Origin: Clostridiales bacterium
GTDB lineage: Bacteria > Bacillota > Clostridia > Peptostreptococcales > Anaerovoracaceae
DNA: 51,187 nucleotides
Assembly: GCA_015058275.1 (NCBI GenBank)
Contig: SVCQ01000013.1
Coordinates: 1-51,187 of the forward strand
Direction of reading: 5' to 3'
The translations under genes and the position numbers were made by a program. The notes beneath the pieces were generated by a model that was not told the origin of the DNA, did not search any database, and saw only the letters and a list, made by a program, of their open reading frames with translations. Numbering within the stretch: position 1 is the stretch's first letter; each line of letters opens with the position of its first letter. Shown piece after piece: positions 15,799-24,836 of the stretch.

Positions 15799-17383
15799 GC
15801 TCACGCCGTCAATGGCCATAACATCACTTCGCACCTCCCTGAAGGGCAGCTGCCTGACAGCGGAGGGCACTTGTGTTACGAGGCTGAGAGGCGGCGGGCG
15901 CTTCGATACATCCAAGGTCAGGATAGACATCCCGGCCAAAGAGGATGCGGTCAGGATAAGCTTCGGCTCGAGGTACGGGCTGAGGTTGCCTAAGGGCTAC
16001 GCGATCAACAGCTTCAGGATGGAGATCGACGTCGACGAGGCTGAGGAATGGGACATCCAGAACAAGCTTCTGCTCAATTACGACGGACAGGGCGAGAACC
16101 GCATATCCTATTCACTCAAGGACAGGCGCACGGGTACAAACCACAACAGCGAGATTTATCTGCGCGGCGGCCGCGCGATGTACTTCAGGCAGAATATAAA
16201 TAACTCGATCATCTTCACGATCAGGGACGCCTGCGAGTACGACACGCCGGAGGGTCAGGCCCGCATCGAGAGGGCGTGGCGCGCCTCAAAGGATCTCAAG
16301 GGCAGCGACATCGTGATGATGTACGAAAAGAACTGCTCGAGATACGAGGAGAGCGCCTCGGTCCTGTATGAGAAGCTCATCGACGAGGGCTATGACAACG
16401 TCTACTTCGTCGTGGATACGAGCATCCCGGCTGTGCAGGCCCTGCCTGACAAGTACAAAAAGAACCTCATCGAGAGGGACAGCGACAAGCACCTTCAGTA
16501 CTACTTTGCAAGCGACAGGTTCATCTCCACGGAGACCATGGACCACGCGGTGCATCTCAGGATCGCCAACAAGAGAGTGCTCGACAAGGCGACGGGCGGC
16601 GGACTGATGTACGTATTCCTCCAGCACGGAGTCATGTACATGGTATCGCTCAATTCATCGCTGCGCTCGGGCTTCAGAGTCAAAAAGAACTACAAACTCC
16701 ACAGGACGGTCGTGTCGTCCGAGGCTGAGGCGAGGCACTTCATCGATCTTGCCGGCATGAAGCCGGAGGATCTGTACGTGACGGGCCTTGCGAAGTTCGA
16801 TCGCTGCTACATGAACGAGGGAGCGGATAAGATAGTCATAATGCCGACCTGGAGGCGCTGGGAGACCAACCAGGCCAAAAAGGACGTCGAGGGCACCGGT
16901 TACTTCCGCATGATAGAGACCATGTACAACGCGGTACCGGAAGAGCTGAGAGACAAGGTCGTGATACTTCCGCATCCGCTGATGGCGGAGAGGTTCAAAA
17001 GCGAGGAGGGCGGCCTCGGGGGCAGCATACTCCTGGCAGACAGCTACGATGAGGTCCTCAGAGACTGCAGCCTGCTGATCACGGACTACTCGTCCATCGC
17101 GTACGACGCATTCTACAGGGGAGCCAATGTGGTCTTCTGGTGGAAGGACAAGGACGAATGCATGGAGCACTACGGCGAGGGCTCGTATCTGATGCTGAAC
17201 GAGGGCAATGTATTCGGCCCCGTGTGCATGGAGCCCGATGAGATAACGAAGGCGGTCAGAGAGCTCTACCGCAAGCCGCAGACTCCTGAGAGCAAAGACA
17301 AATACAGCAAGATAGTCGAGTTCCACGACGGAAGGAACTCCGACAGGATCATAGATAAATTAAAAGAAGACGGCGTTATATAA
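15785..17383 (+). CDS. CDP-glycerol glycerophosphotransferase-like protein (TagB/TagF family)
   Basis: A 532-residue protein. The C-terminal 370 residues match the CDP-glycerol:poly(glycerophosphate) glycerophosphotransferase family, which builds teichoic-acid-type polyol phosphate chains at the inner face of the membrane. 'FLQHGVMYM' holds the catalytic-type His, 'IVIMPTWRRWE' and 'LLITDYSSIAYDAFY' are the family motifs, with the nucleotide-binding region near 'SIAYDAFYRGAN'. The N-terminal 170 residues are a beta-rich extra domain without recognised homologs. It overlaps wecE by 14 bp and lies 10 bp before pgi. The donor could also be CDP-ribitol. Confidence 0.88.
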   Translation: MPQDKLTPSMAITSLRTSLKGSCLTAEGTCVTRLRGGGRFDTSKVRIDIPAKEDAVRISFGSRYGLRLPKGYAINSFRMEIDVDEAEEWDIQNKLLLNYDGQGENRISYSLKDRRTGTNHNSEIYLRGGRAMYFRQNINNSIIFTIRDACEYDTPEGQARIERAWRASKDLKGSDIVMMYEKNCSRYEESASVLYEKLIDEGYDNVYFVVDTSIPAVQALPDKYKKNLIERDSDKHLQYYFASDRFISTETMDHAVHLRIANKRVLDKATGGGLMYVFLQHGVMYMVSLNSSLRSGFRVKKNYKLHRTVVSSEAEARHFIDLAGMKPEDLYVTGLAKFDRCYMNEGADKIVIMPTWRRWETNQAKKDVEGTGYFRMIETMYNAVPEELRDKVVILPHPLMAERFKSEEGGLGGSILLADSYDEVLRDCSLLITDYSSIAYDAFYRGANVVFWWKDKDECMEHYGEGSYLMLNEGNVFGPVCMEPDEITKAVRELYRKPQTPESKDKYSKIVEFHDGRNSDRIIDKLKEDGVI

Positions 17384-17393
17384 GGAGACGGAT

Positions 17394-18632
17394 ATGAGCA
17401 TGGTAAAACTTGATCTCGCGAAGGCGGATGCGAAGTACTACAGCGACGAGGCTAAGCGCGCCAAGGCGCTCGCCATAAGAGAGGAACTCAGACAGGACAA
17501 GGAGGACTTCACGGGCTGGGTCAACTGGCCGACGGAGCTTCCGGCTGAGTGGATGTCGGACATGAAGAGGGTCGCTGATGATGTAAGGAGCAAGTGCGAC
17601 AAGCTCATCGTCATCGGTATCGGCGGTTCCTACCTCGGAACCGCAGCCGTGATCGAGGCTCTTGGCGGATCGAAGCCGGGCTGCCCTGAGATACTCTATG
17701 CGGGCAACAACATGAGCGGACACTACCTCGCGGACTTCAAGGCGGTCGTTGAGGATAACGAAGTCTGCCTCTGCGTGGTATCCAAGTCCGGCGGCACCAT
17801 GGAGAGCCGCCTGGCATTCAGCGTTCTCAAGGACTGGATGTACGAGAAGTACGGAAGGGAAGAGACCGCAAAGAGGATAGTAGCGATCACAGATCCTAAG
17901 AAGGGCATCCTCAGAGAGGAGTCGGACAAGGAGGGCTATGTGACCTTCGAGATTCCGGGCAATATCGGAGGCAGATACTCCGCATTCACGCCGGGCATCA
18001 TGTTCCCTCTCGCAGTGGCCGGAGTGGACATCGATACATTCGTTAAGGGCGCAAAGGACATCTCACTCGACGAGGAATTCTGGCAGGAAGGCATCAAATA
18101 CGCTGTCACAAGACACAGCCTGCTCGAGGCCGGTAAGCAGATCGAAGTATTCGAGTACTACGACCCTTCACTCAGGCTCATCGGTGAGTGGTGCAAGCAG
18201 CTCTTCGGCGAGAGCGAGGGCAAGGAAGGCAAGGGCCTCTTCCCGGCTTCCCTGACATTCTCGACAGACCTGCACTCGATGGGACAGTTCCTCCAGGAGG
18301 GCAGCCAGGTGTTCTTCGAGACCATATTCAATGTACTGAAGAGAGATAAGGATGTGACGGTACCGGCTTCCGCGGGCGCGGACCTCGCCGGCAAGTCGCT
18401 CAACGAGATAAACGCGATGGCGGTCAGAGGAGTCATGGCGGCTCACGCCAAGGCCGACATCCAGATGATCAAGCTGGATATAGAGGAGATCAGCGAGTAC
18501 GGGCTCGGACAGCTTTTGTACTTCCTGATGATGACCTCGGCCGTCACCGGCAAGCTGATGGGCATCGACCCGTTCAACCAGCCGGGCGTCGAGGACTACA
18601 AGCAGGAGATAAGGAACCTGCTCGGCCAGTAG
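17394..18632 (+). CDS. pgi: Glucose-6-phosphate isomerase
   Basis: A 412-residue cytoplasmic enzyme interconverting glucose-6-phosphate and fructose-6-phosphate. 'GIGGSYLGTAAVIEALGG' and 'SKSGGTMESRLAF' are the two SIS sugar-phosphate loops, 'GGRYSAFTPGIMFPLAVAG' is the PGI signature, and 'QFLQEGSQ' carries the catalytic Glu region. It is somewhat shorter than the usual bacterial form (about 450). Start 17394 follows AAGGAG. It sits directly downstream of the glycerophosphotransferase gene, so glycolytic pgi is here cotranscribed with envelope genes and may supply hexose phosphate for sugar nucleotides. The segment 18633-18668 has a GGCTTTC/GAAAGCC inverted repeat but no T-run. Confidence 0.95.
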   Translation: MSMVKLDLAKADAKYYSDEAKRAKALAIREELRQDKEDFTGWVNWPTELPAEWMSDMKRVADDVRSKCDKLIVIGIGGSYLGTAAVIEALGGSKPGCPEILYAGNNMSGHYLADFKAVVEDNEVCLCVVSKSGGTMESRLAFSVLKDWMYEKYGREETAKRIVAITDPKKGILREESDKEGYVTFEIPGNIGGRYSAFTPGIMFPLAVAGVDIDTFVKGAKDISLDEEFWQEGIKYAVTRHSLLEAGKQIEVFEYYDPSLRLIGEWCKQLFGESEGKEGKGLFPASLTFSTDLHSMGQFLQEGSQVFFETIFNVLKRDKDVTVPASAGADLAGKSLNEINAMAVRGVMAAHAKADIQMIKLDIEEISEYGLGQLLYFLMMTSAVTGKLMGIDPFNQPGVEDYKQEIRNLLGQ

Positions 18633-18666
18633 GCTTTCTTAATCTTCATATAGCTTGAGCCGAAAG

Positions 18667-18721
18667 CCGTCCGATTTTCTGTAAAATGTATATGTATATC
18701 TATCTTTATGGAAACGGACGG
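18667..18721 (+). promoter_or_regulatory. Inverted repeat in the leader of the Lys-tail protein gene
   Basis: CCGTCCG (18667-18673) and CGGACGG (18715-18721) are perfect 7-bp arms; the right arm overlaps the putative ribosome binding site just before ATG 18730. Between them lie TAAAAT (18682-18687) and AT-rich sequence that may be the -10 region. A role in translation or binding of a regulator is possible but unproven. Confidence 0.4.
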
Positions 18722-18729
18722 AAATCAAT

Positions 18730-20547
18730 ATGAACAGATCCGATATCAAAAACAGAATAGTCGCGCTGATGCTCACCGGGGTGATGGCCCTGTCGATGAC
18801 GGGCTACGCCTTTGAGAGCGTCTATGCGGATAATGAAGAAGGCCAACAAACCAATGATGCGGCCGTAAGCACAGAGGAAGCCGTATCCGAAGACTCTGAT
18901 GGGCTTTCGGGTGCTGCGCCTTCTGAGGGTGAAGCTGCTGCGAACGCTGCGTCTCAGGAAGAAGCTGAAGCTCAGAAGGTAATTGCGGCACAGGGAGAAG
19001 CTGCAGTACAGACCCAGGAAGGTGAGGGCGGCGGAAATACGCCGACGCCGCAGCCGGATACTCCGACTGAACCTGAAAAGCTCGACCCTCTGGGCAAGAT
19101 CACTCTGAGTGCGGCCGGCGAGGACGGTACCATCAAGGTGAAGTGGAAAGCCTACGTACCGGAGCAGGCCATAGCAGATCAGTATAAGGACATCTACTAC
19201 AGGGTCTTCCTGGATGATGAGACCGGCACAGACAAACAGAGCGAATGCAGCTATACATTCACAAATGTCGCTGCGGGTGTTCACAAGGTGACCGTCAGGG
19301 CCTACAGCACCAGGACGGAACAACCTGAGACTCCTGATGCTCAGACATCTCAGGATGAGGGCGGCCAGGAAGGCGGCGATGGAGGCCAGACGCCTGAACC
19401 AGTCATCATTGAGGTCCAGCTCGCAGAGGGCGTGATCGAGAACATACCGGCTTCCTCCAGGAACAGGCTCTCGGGAGAGGGCGTGCGCGGAGCGAACAGT
19501 CTCAGACTCAATCTCAAGACTATGCTCGGCGAGCCTCACAACGGCTACAGCGTAGTCCAGGGCGGCTGCACCGACGGCACATACATTTACTACATGCTGG
19601 TGTCCTCGGCCAACCAGAACGGCAGGATACTCAAGCTCAGGAAGAGCGACTATGCCGTAGAGGACAGTTCCGGCGTGATCGATATCGAGCACGGCAACGG
19701 CATGGCATACGACCCGGCCCACAACAGGCTGGTCATAAGCAACAGAGAGGGCTTGCGCAACAGACTCATCTTTGTGGATGCCGGCAGCCTCGCGTATACA
19801 GGGTACAAGGATGTCAATTACGGCAGCGATACGAGCACCGCATATTACAGGACAAGGGACAGGGGGATCTCGTCGATCTCATACATCCCGAGGTACCACT
19901 GCTACCTTGCGCTTCAGAGAGAGAGTCACGACATACTGGCTCTCGATGAGGACTTCAACGTCATCGCATTTATAGGCACGACCATCACCAAAAAGTATCC
20001 GGGCACCTATCAGGCGATAGACGCCGACGACAGATACGTATACATACTGCTGAGCTACTACAACAGCAGCCAGCCTTACAACAAGGTGCTCGTGCTCGAC
20101 TGGAACGCCGAGAACCTCGGTGTCCTCAAGGAGTGGAAGTGCAACGGCAGCGGTGAGCCGGATGCGGTGATAAGGATCAACAGCCCGCACGAGGCTGAGA
20201 ACCTCGTTCACTTCACACGCGCCGACGGCACATCGGACTTCTACCTGGCAGAGTACTTCAACAATCACCAGACAAGGACTGTCAAGAAGCAGGTGGAGTA
20301 CAAGGTCAAGTGGAAGAAGGTCTGGAAGAAGGTCAAGGTAAAAAAGAAATACAAAAAGAGAGTCAAGTGGAAGAAGGTACAGAAGAAGAACGGTAAGTGG
20401 AAGTGGAAGTACAAGAAGGTCACTAAGTACAAATACGTCAAGAAGAGGAAAAAGGTCTGGAAGTACAAGACCAAGACCAAAACGGTCAAGGTCAAAGAGG
20501 GCTACTACAACCGCGACAACTACGTTTACTACATAGGCAACTTCTAG
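18730..20547 (+). CDS. Secreted FN3/beta-propeller protein with extreme Lys-rich tail
   Basis: A 605-residue exported protein. A signal peptide (about 1-34) ends near 'ESVYADN', then an acidic low-complexity linker of Glu/Ala (35-115), an FN3-like domain (about 120-195), a Gly/Glu linker, and a beta-propeller-like domain (about 255-510). The propeller shows repeats such as 'DGTYIYYMLVSSANQNG' and 'GNGMAYDPAHNRLVISNR'. Residues 519-590 contain about 36 lysines with Trp, Tyr and Val in alternation, and the protein ends 'YYIGNF'. The tail probably binds anionic wall polymer and replaces a sortase or LPXTG signal, which is absent. A related propeller occurs in the protein at 47637. TagO follows after 21 bp. 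Confidence 0.75.
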   Translation: MNRSDIKNRIVALMLTGVMALSMTGYAFESVYADNEEGQQTNDAAVSTEEAVSEDSDGLSGAAPSEGEAAANAASQEEAEAQKVIAAQGEAAVQTQEGEGGGNTPTPQPDTPTEPEKLDPLGKITLSAAGEDGTIKVKWKAYVPEQAIADQYKDIYYRVFLDDETGTDKQSECSYTFTNVAAGVHKVTVRAYSTRTEQPETPDAQTSQDEGGQEGGDGGQTPEPVIIEVQLAEGVIENIPASSRNRLSGEGVRGANSLRLNLKTMLGEPHNGYSVVQGGCTDGTYIYYMLVSSANQNGRILKLRKSDYAVEDSSGVIDIEHGNGMAYDPAHNRLVISNREGLRNRLIFVDAGSLAYTGYKDVNYGSDTSTAYYRTRDRGISSISYIPRYHCYLALQRESHDILALDEDFNVIAFIGTTITKKYPGTYQAIDADDRYVYILLSYYNSSQPYNKVLVLDWNAENLGVLKEWKCNGSGEPDAVIRINSPHEAENLVHFTRADGTSDFYLAEYFNNHQTRTVKKQVEYKVKWKKVWKKVKVKKKYKKRVKWKKVQKKNGKWKWKYKKVTKYKYVKKRKKVWKYKTKTKTVKVKEGYYNRDNYVYYIGNF

Positions 20548-20568
20548 GAGATAACGGATAACTGATAT

Positions 20569-21858
20569 ATGGCATTGGGAGTAAGCTATTACCTGAGCAG
20601 AATAATAGAATCGTTCGGACTGAGTTTCGTGATTGCGTTCGCGACTGCTCCGCTTAGCATACGCATTGCCAACAAGCTCGGGATCATCGACAGGCCTAAG
20701 GACGGGCGCAGGATGCACACAAAGCCGGTGCCGAGATTCGGCGGCATGGCCATATTCCTCGGCTCGATGGCCGCCATGATGATACCTGCGGGCATGAACG
20801 AAAAGATCCGCTACGCCATGATAGGCGGTGCCCTGATGTACGGGCTCGGAGTCATTGACGACATAAAGGATCTCAAGCCGGCGTACAAGTTCGCGGGACA
20901 GTTCCTGATCGCGAGCGCGATGTACGGGCTGGGTATCCGGATCACATTTATAAGCAACTACTTCGGGGCCGCTACGGCTGACGCTCACGCGAACGTGCTC
21001 CTGAGCGCCGGAGTCGCCTATCTGATCACGGTGTTCTGGATCATAGGCATCACCAACGCGGTAAATCTCATGGACGGCCTCGACGGCCTGGCGGCAGGGT
21101 CTGTCGCCATCATGGCCTGCTCGCTTGCGTATGTAGCCTACATACACGGCACGAGGCTCGGCTCCATGCCGGTCTGCATCGCGCTGATGGCGGTAGCGGG
21201 CGGATGCCTGGGCTTCCTGCCGTATAACTTCTCGCCGGCGAGGACATTTATGGGCGACGGAGGCGCGCTGTACCTCGGGTACATGATCGCGATACTCTCG
21301 GTCATCTCGCCGCTCAAGCAGGCGACGGTGGTCGGAGCTCTGATACCTATGCTGACGCTCGCCGTGCCTATCTTTGATACAGTGTTCGCCATGCTCAGGC
21401 GCACCCTGAGACATGAGAATATCATGAAGGCTGACAAGGGCCATCTGCACCATCATCTGATGGCCGCGGGCTTCGGTCAGAGAAGATCGGTCTTGATTAT
21501 GTACGGAATTGTTGGTATTATGGGCGTCGCCGCGGTACTTATAAGCCGCGAGCTGTACATGGATGCATTCGCGCTCTTCCTGATAGCATTCCTTTATCTG
21601 TCGATCATCATCGTACCGAAGAGGCCTAAGAAGAATCTCAGGACCATTCTCACCCAGGATGTGACCGACATACAAAAGGAAAACTTCGTGGACTATCTCA
21701 ATTACGAGCGTGAGCGCAGGAAGCAGCTCAGAGAGACCGGGCAGGCCGAAGATCCGACAAAGTTCATCGATGCGGATCCCGAGACCACGCCGGCCAGACA
21801 TGAGCACAAGAAGGACCACAGCAAGGGTCGCAGTAAAGATCACAAACCGGATAAATGA
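20569..21858 (+). CDS. tagO: Undecaprenyl-phosphate GlcNAc-1-phosphate transferase (TagO/WecA)
   Basis: A 429-residue polytopic enzyme of the MraY/WecA/TagO family that starts wall polymer synthesis by making undecaprenyl-PP-GlcNAc. 'GVIDDIKDL' holds the Asp-Asp magnesium site, 'MDGLDGLAAG' and 'TFMGDGGALYLG' are family motifs, and 'KGHLHHHL' is the C-terminal His motif. The C-terminal 90 residues are hydrophilic and charged. The nearest AGGAG is at the end of the preceding gene, about 19 nt upstream, so the ribosome binding site is uncertain. It overlaps the LCP gene by ATGA. Confidence 0.93.
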   Translation: MALGVSYYLSRIIESFGLSFVIAFATAPLSIRIANKLGIIDRPKDGRRMHTKPVPRFGGMAIFLGSMAAMMIPAGMNEKIRYAMIGGALMYGLGVIDDIKDLKPAYKFAGQFLIASAMYGLGIRITFISNYFGAATADAHANVLLSAGVAYLITVFWIIGITNAVNLMDGLDGLAAGSVAIMACSLAYVAYIHGTRLGSMPVCIALMAVAGGCLGFLPYNFSPARTFMGDGGALYLGYMIAILSVISPLKQATVVGALIPMLTLAVPIFDTVFAMLRRTLRHENIMKADKGHLHHHLMAAGFGQRRSVLIMYGIVGIMGVAAVLISRELYMDAFALFLIAFLYLSIIIVPKRPKKNLRTILTQDVTDIQKENFVDYLNYERERRKQLRETGQAEDPTKFIDADPETTPARHEHKKDHSKGRSKDHKPDK

Positions 21859-23222
21859 ACCTTCGCGAAGAAGTAAAGGACATAATAGATAATAAGCCGA
21901 CCAAAGAGGATCGTAAAAAGGCAGCGGCTGAGGCCAGAGCAAAACACATGAGGGAAAAGGAACGCGCGCTTTCGGGCAGAGGCGGCCTGCTCCCAAAGGA
22001 CAAGGGGTACATGATACTCCTCATCCTGATGGGCCTGGTGGCTGTCTCTTTGCTTGTTATGATAATCGTCGTCGACTCCTTCCCGACGGACCTCACGATG
22101 CTGATCGTCGCTCTTATGGTGGCGCTTCTGCTGGTGTCGACCTTCCTGATGGCCCGCAGGGTCAGGTGGAAGAGGATCGCCGGCGTTGTGATAGCGGTGC
22201 TGTTCCTCGTGATGTTCGGCGCTGCCTCCTATTACATGGGCAGCACCTACGCGATGATGAATAAGATAAGCGACAGCGACAGCTTCGCCAACGCCGAGAG
22301 GAAGAGCGCATCCATCGATCCGACGGAGGAGGCCTTCAACATCTACATAACCGGCATCGATCAGTACGAGGGCGAGAAGGGCCTCGACCTTGAACGAAGC
22401 GACGTCAACATGATCGTCACGGTCAATCCGCAGACCAAGGAGATACTTCTCACATCGATCCCGCGCGACACCTACGTCAAGCTTCACACAACACAGCAGA
22501 TGGACAAGCTGACGCACACGGGCATCTACGGAGTCGATGAGACTCTCAATACTGTCGAGGACTGGCTCGGGGTCGATCTGGATTACTACGTCAAGCTGAA
22601 TTTCTCGGGTGCCAGGGACGTGATCAACGCAATGGGCGGCATCGACGTGTACTCGCCTGTAGAGTTCAAGAGCAGCCTCAAGGGCTACAAATACGAGAAG
22701 GGCTGGAACCACCTGAACGGCAAGAGGGCGCTGTACTTCGCGAGGGAGAGGCACGCCTTTGAGGGTCAGGACTCCATACGTGTAGAGAACCAGCAGAGGG
22801 TGCTCAAGGCGATGATCAAAAAGATGACTTCGTCCACCACTCTGATGACGAGATACGGTGACATCATGGCGGCGGCGGGATCCAATCTCCACACCGACAT
22901 GAGCTATAACGAGATCAGGCAGCTGATCAGGATGCAGATGACGGACCTCGCTGACTGGGAGGTTTCCACTCAAAAGATAGAGGGCGAGTACGACATGGAC
23001 TATGTCGCTTCTCTGACTCAGTCGGCCAAGTTCAATATCTACAGGCCGGACTCCAAATCTGTCAAGAAGTGCCTCGACGCGATCGACGCGGTGCAGAATC
23101 CGCCTGCTGATGAAGTTAAGGCGAAGCTCGAGGAGAGGGAGAAGGGCTTCATAGTCAATGTGGTGAAGAGGCTGCTTCGCAAAGAAGAGGAGCCGGAAGA
23201 CACCGACCCGATTGAAACCTAA
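21855..23222 (+). CDS. LytR-CpsA-Psr (LCP) family ligase
   Basis: A 455-residue membrane protein whose extracytoplasmic LCP domain transfers undecaprenyl-linked glycopolymers to peptidoglycan. A charged cytoplasmic N-terminus (1-50) precedes about three membrane segments (50-130). The LCP domain follows, with 'GIDQYEGEKGLDLERSDVNMI' split at its usual Asp/Arg positions, 'SIPRDTYVKL' and 'FARERHAFEGQDSIR' carrying the phosphate-binding arginines, and 'DMSYNEIRQL' near the end. It overlaps tagO by 4 bp, so the pair starts and finishes the same polymer. A second LCP protein is encoded at 40433. Confidence 0.92.
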   Translation: MNLREEVKDIIDNKPTKEDRKKAAAEARAKHMREKERALSGRGGLLPKDKGYMILLILMGLVAVSLLVMIIVVDSFPTDLTMLIVALMVALLLVSTFLMARRVRWKRIAGVVIAVLFLVMFGAASYYMGSTYAMMNKISDSDSFANAERKSASIDPTEEAFNIYITGIDQYEGEKGLDLERSDVNMIVTVNPQTKEILLTSIPRDTYVKLHTTQQMDKLTHTGIYGVDETLNTVEDWLGVDLDYYVKLNFSGARDVINAMGGIDVYSPVEFKSSLKGYKYEKGWNHLNGKRALYFARERHAFEGQDSIRVENQQRVLKAMIKKMTSSTTLMTRYGDIMAAAGSNLHTDMSYNEIRQLIRMQMTDLADWEVSTQKIEGEYDMDYVASLTQSAKFNIYRPDSKSVKKCLDAIDAVQNPPADEVKAKLEEREKGFIVNVVKRLLRKEEEPEDTDPIET

Positions 23223-23226
23223 AACG

Positions 23227-23253
23227 GCGCTTACGGGTATATCCCTCCCGGAT
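23227..23253. repeat. 27-bp dispersed repeat, copy 1
   Basis: The segment starts GCGCTTACGGG and ends CCCTCCCGGAT. It matches 25848-25874 with two mismatches. It is centred on GTATATCCCTCCCGG and has short CGGG/CCCG arms. Confidence 0.75.
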
Positions 23254-23261
23254 CTCGGGAT

Positions 23262-23492
23262 GTATTGCCTTTTCGTAGTGATTGTGGAATTTAGCAATAC
23301 AAATTGACTTTTCGACAATGAAAATGTATTGCCAAATACATGTGGAAGTGGCTTTTGGCAATACAAATTGACCTTTCGACAATGAAAATGTATTGCCAAA
23401 TACATGTAGAAGTGGCTTTTGGCAATACACAATATCCATTCAGCAATGAGAATGTATTGCCAAATCTATAGACAAACATGTAAAAGCAATAC
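23262..23492. repeat. Array of 64-bp tandem units with hairpins
   Basis: GTATTGCC begins at 23262, 23326, 23390 and 23454, an exact 64-bp period, giving three full units and a partial fourth. In each unit an inverted copy, GCAATAC, starts 32 bp after the start of GTATTGCC. Units 2 and 3 carry 11-bp arms, GTATTGCCAAA and TTTGGCAATAC, with a 17-nt loop. Unit 1 differs in the first half and unit 3 in the second half, while the rest is nearly identical. The array lies between the LCP gene and an unknown membrane protein gene. No gene was found in 23223-23630. Confidence 0.85.
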
Positions 23493-23630
23493 AGGGGTAC
23501 AATTGGCGCTATTATTTGATATATCAAGTGGCAATTCAAAGGATGATTCAAATGATTTTCAGATGATAACCCAAATGATTATTCGAACGATATTACGAAT
23601 ACGGTTGATAAACACAGTTGATAAATACAG

Positions 23631-24836
23631 ATGAACAATTTATTAAATAGGAAAGGAATACGGATCACGGATGTGCTGTACGCGGCGGTAATAGCCGCGT
23701 TCTCTTCGGTATGTTTCAAATTGTTCTACAGATTTGCGATCAACTACCACGGCAGGTACAAATCGGACTTCCCGTGGTACATCAATCTGCCGACCCAGCA
23801 GTACAAAGAGAGGTACAGGCTGCTCGGCTTCATATTCGATATCATCTGGAGGCACAGCCACGAGATCACCGGCATGGTCGTCTATCTGGCCTGCGTGATC
23901 GGATGCATTATACTGATCAACTTCGTTTACCTTAAGATGTATACGAAGGGCTCGGAGATCAATCGCGCGGCGCTTCAGCTGGCGTCCATACTGATGCTCT
24001 TCATGGGCCCGATATATGTACCGGGCTTCCACGAGTACTATTACAGATGGTCGTTCCAGACCTTTGCATGGCACTCGCCGACCGAGCAGTCGATGATACT
24101 CTTCAGTCTGATCGCTTTCATGTGCTTTGTGCAGATGTATGAGGGAAGCGATGACGGGGTGGATCCGAAGAGATGGGTAGCTGCGATGCTGACCGGACTC
24201 ATGTCCGCATTCGCAAAGCCTGCATTCATCATCGATCTCATCATTGCGATGATCGTGGTGTTCCTGATCGATCTCTTTACTCAAAAGGAGAAGTCTTTCC
24301 TGAAGAGATTCAAGGAGCTCTTCATCATGGGCTGCGCGCTGATACCGTCCGGCGTATACATGCTGGTCATCATGAAGTACAGCTTTAACGGAGAGGGCGA
24401 CCTGCACGACGGTGAGGTCAGGGCTGACCTGACTCACGTGCTGGAGTATAACAATCTCTTTGCCGCCATCGTCTGCGGACTTGCGTTCGCGATCGTGGTA
24501 TGGGTGGTCAACTACAGGCTGATCAAAGAGAAGCGCTACATGAGCGTCATCGGGGTTTTCCTCGCGGGCGTGATGCAGTGGACTCTCTTTGTCGAGGAGG
24601 GGCAGAGGGCCACTCACGGCAATTTCACCTGGGGCAGACAGATCGGATGCTACATCCTGATGCTCACTGCGATCTCCATCGCTTTCAACAACTGGAAGGA
24701 CAAGGAATTCCTCGCAGATAAACCAAAAGCCAGAAAAGCTTATTTCGCTTTGCTGGCTGTACTGGCTGTATTACACATAGGCTCGCAGCTGCATTACTTC
24801 TGGCTCATATGCACGGGCCATGGCTACAGACTGTAG
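23631..24836 (+). CDS. Polytopic membrane protein of unknown function
   Basis: A 401-residue protein with about 9-10 membrane segments, for example 'VLYAAVIAAFSSVCFKLF' at the N-terminus and 'AYFALLAVLAVLHIGSQL' near the end. A charged loop of about 45 residues lies near position 210-250. Its size and topology would fit a polymerase (Wzy-like) or a GT-C-type enzyme, but I recognise no motif. There is no clear ribosome binding site before ATG 23631. The 3' end overlaps the convergent DegT-like gene by 13 bp. Confidence 0.7.
   Translation: MNNLLNRKGIRITDVLYAAVIAAFSSVCFKLFYRFAINYHGRYKSDFPWYINLPTQQYKERYRLLGFIFDIIWRHSHEITGMVVYLACVIGCIILINFVYLKMYTKGSEINRAALQLASILMLFMGPIYVPGFHEYYYRWSFQTFAWHSPTEQSMILFSLIAFMCFVQMYEGSDDGVDPKRWVAAMLTGLMSAFAKPAFIIDLIIAMIVVFLIDLFTQKEKSFLKRFKELFIMGCALIPSGVYMLVIMKYSFNGEGDLHDGEVRADLTHVLEYNNLFAAIVCGLAFAIVVWVVNYRLIKEKRYMSVIGVFLAGVMQWTLFVEEGQRATHGNFTWGRQIGCYILMLTAISIAFNNWKDKEFLADKPKARKAYFALLAVLAVLHIGSQLHYFWLICTGHGYRL

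Noticed and set aside
18655-18687. TTGAGC and TAAAAT as promoter of the Lys-tail gene
   Set aside because: The spacer is 21 bp, outside the usual 16-18 bp range, so it was not listed as a promoter.
19879-21996. Long minus-strand open frame of 705 codons
   Set aside because: It is antisense to the Lys-tail protein, tagO and LCP genes, which have clear motifs. The codon bias of those genes opens the opposite frame; the translation is His/Arg/Val-rich with no domain.
21840-23432. Minus-strand open frame over the LCP gene and hairpin array
   Set aside because: Opposite-strand artefact of the LCP gene joined to the repeat array; no start signal or domain.
23262-23492. CRISPR array
   Set aside because: The 64-bp period fits a repeat-spacer length, but the putative spacers are themselves nearly identical between units and the conserved part changes between units. 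No cas gene is present.
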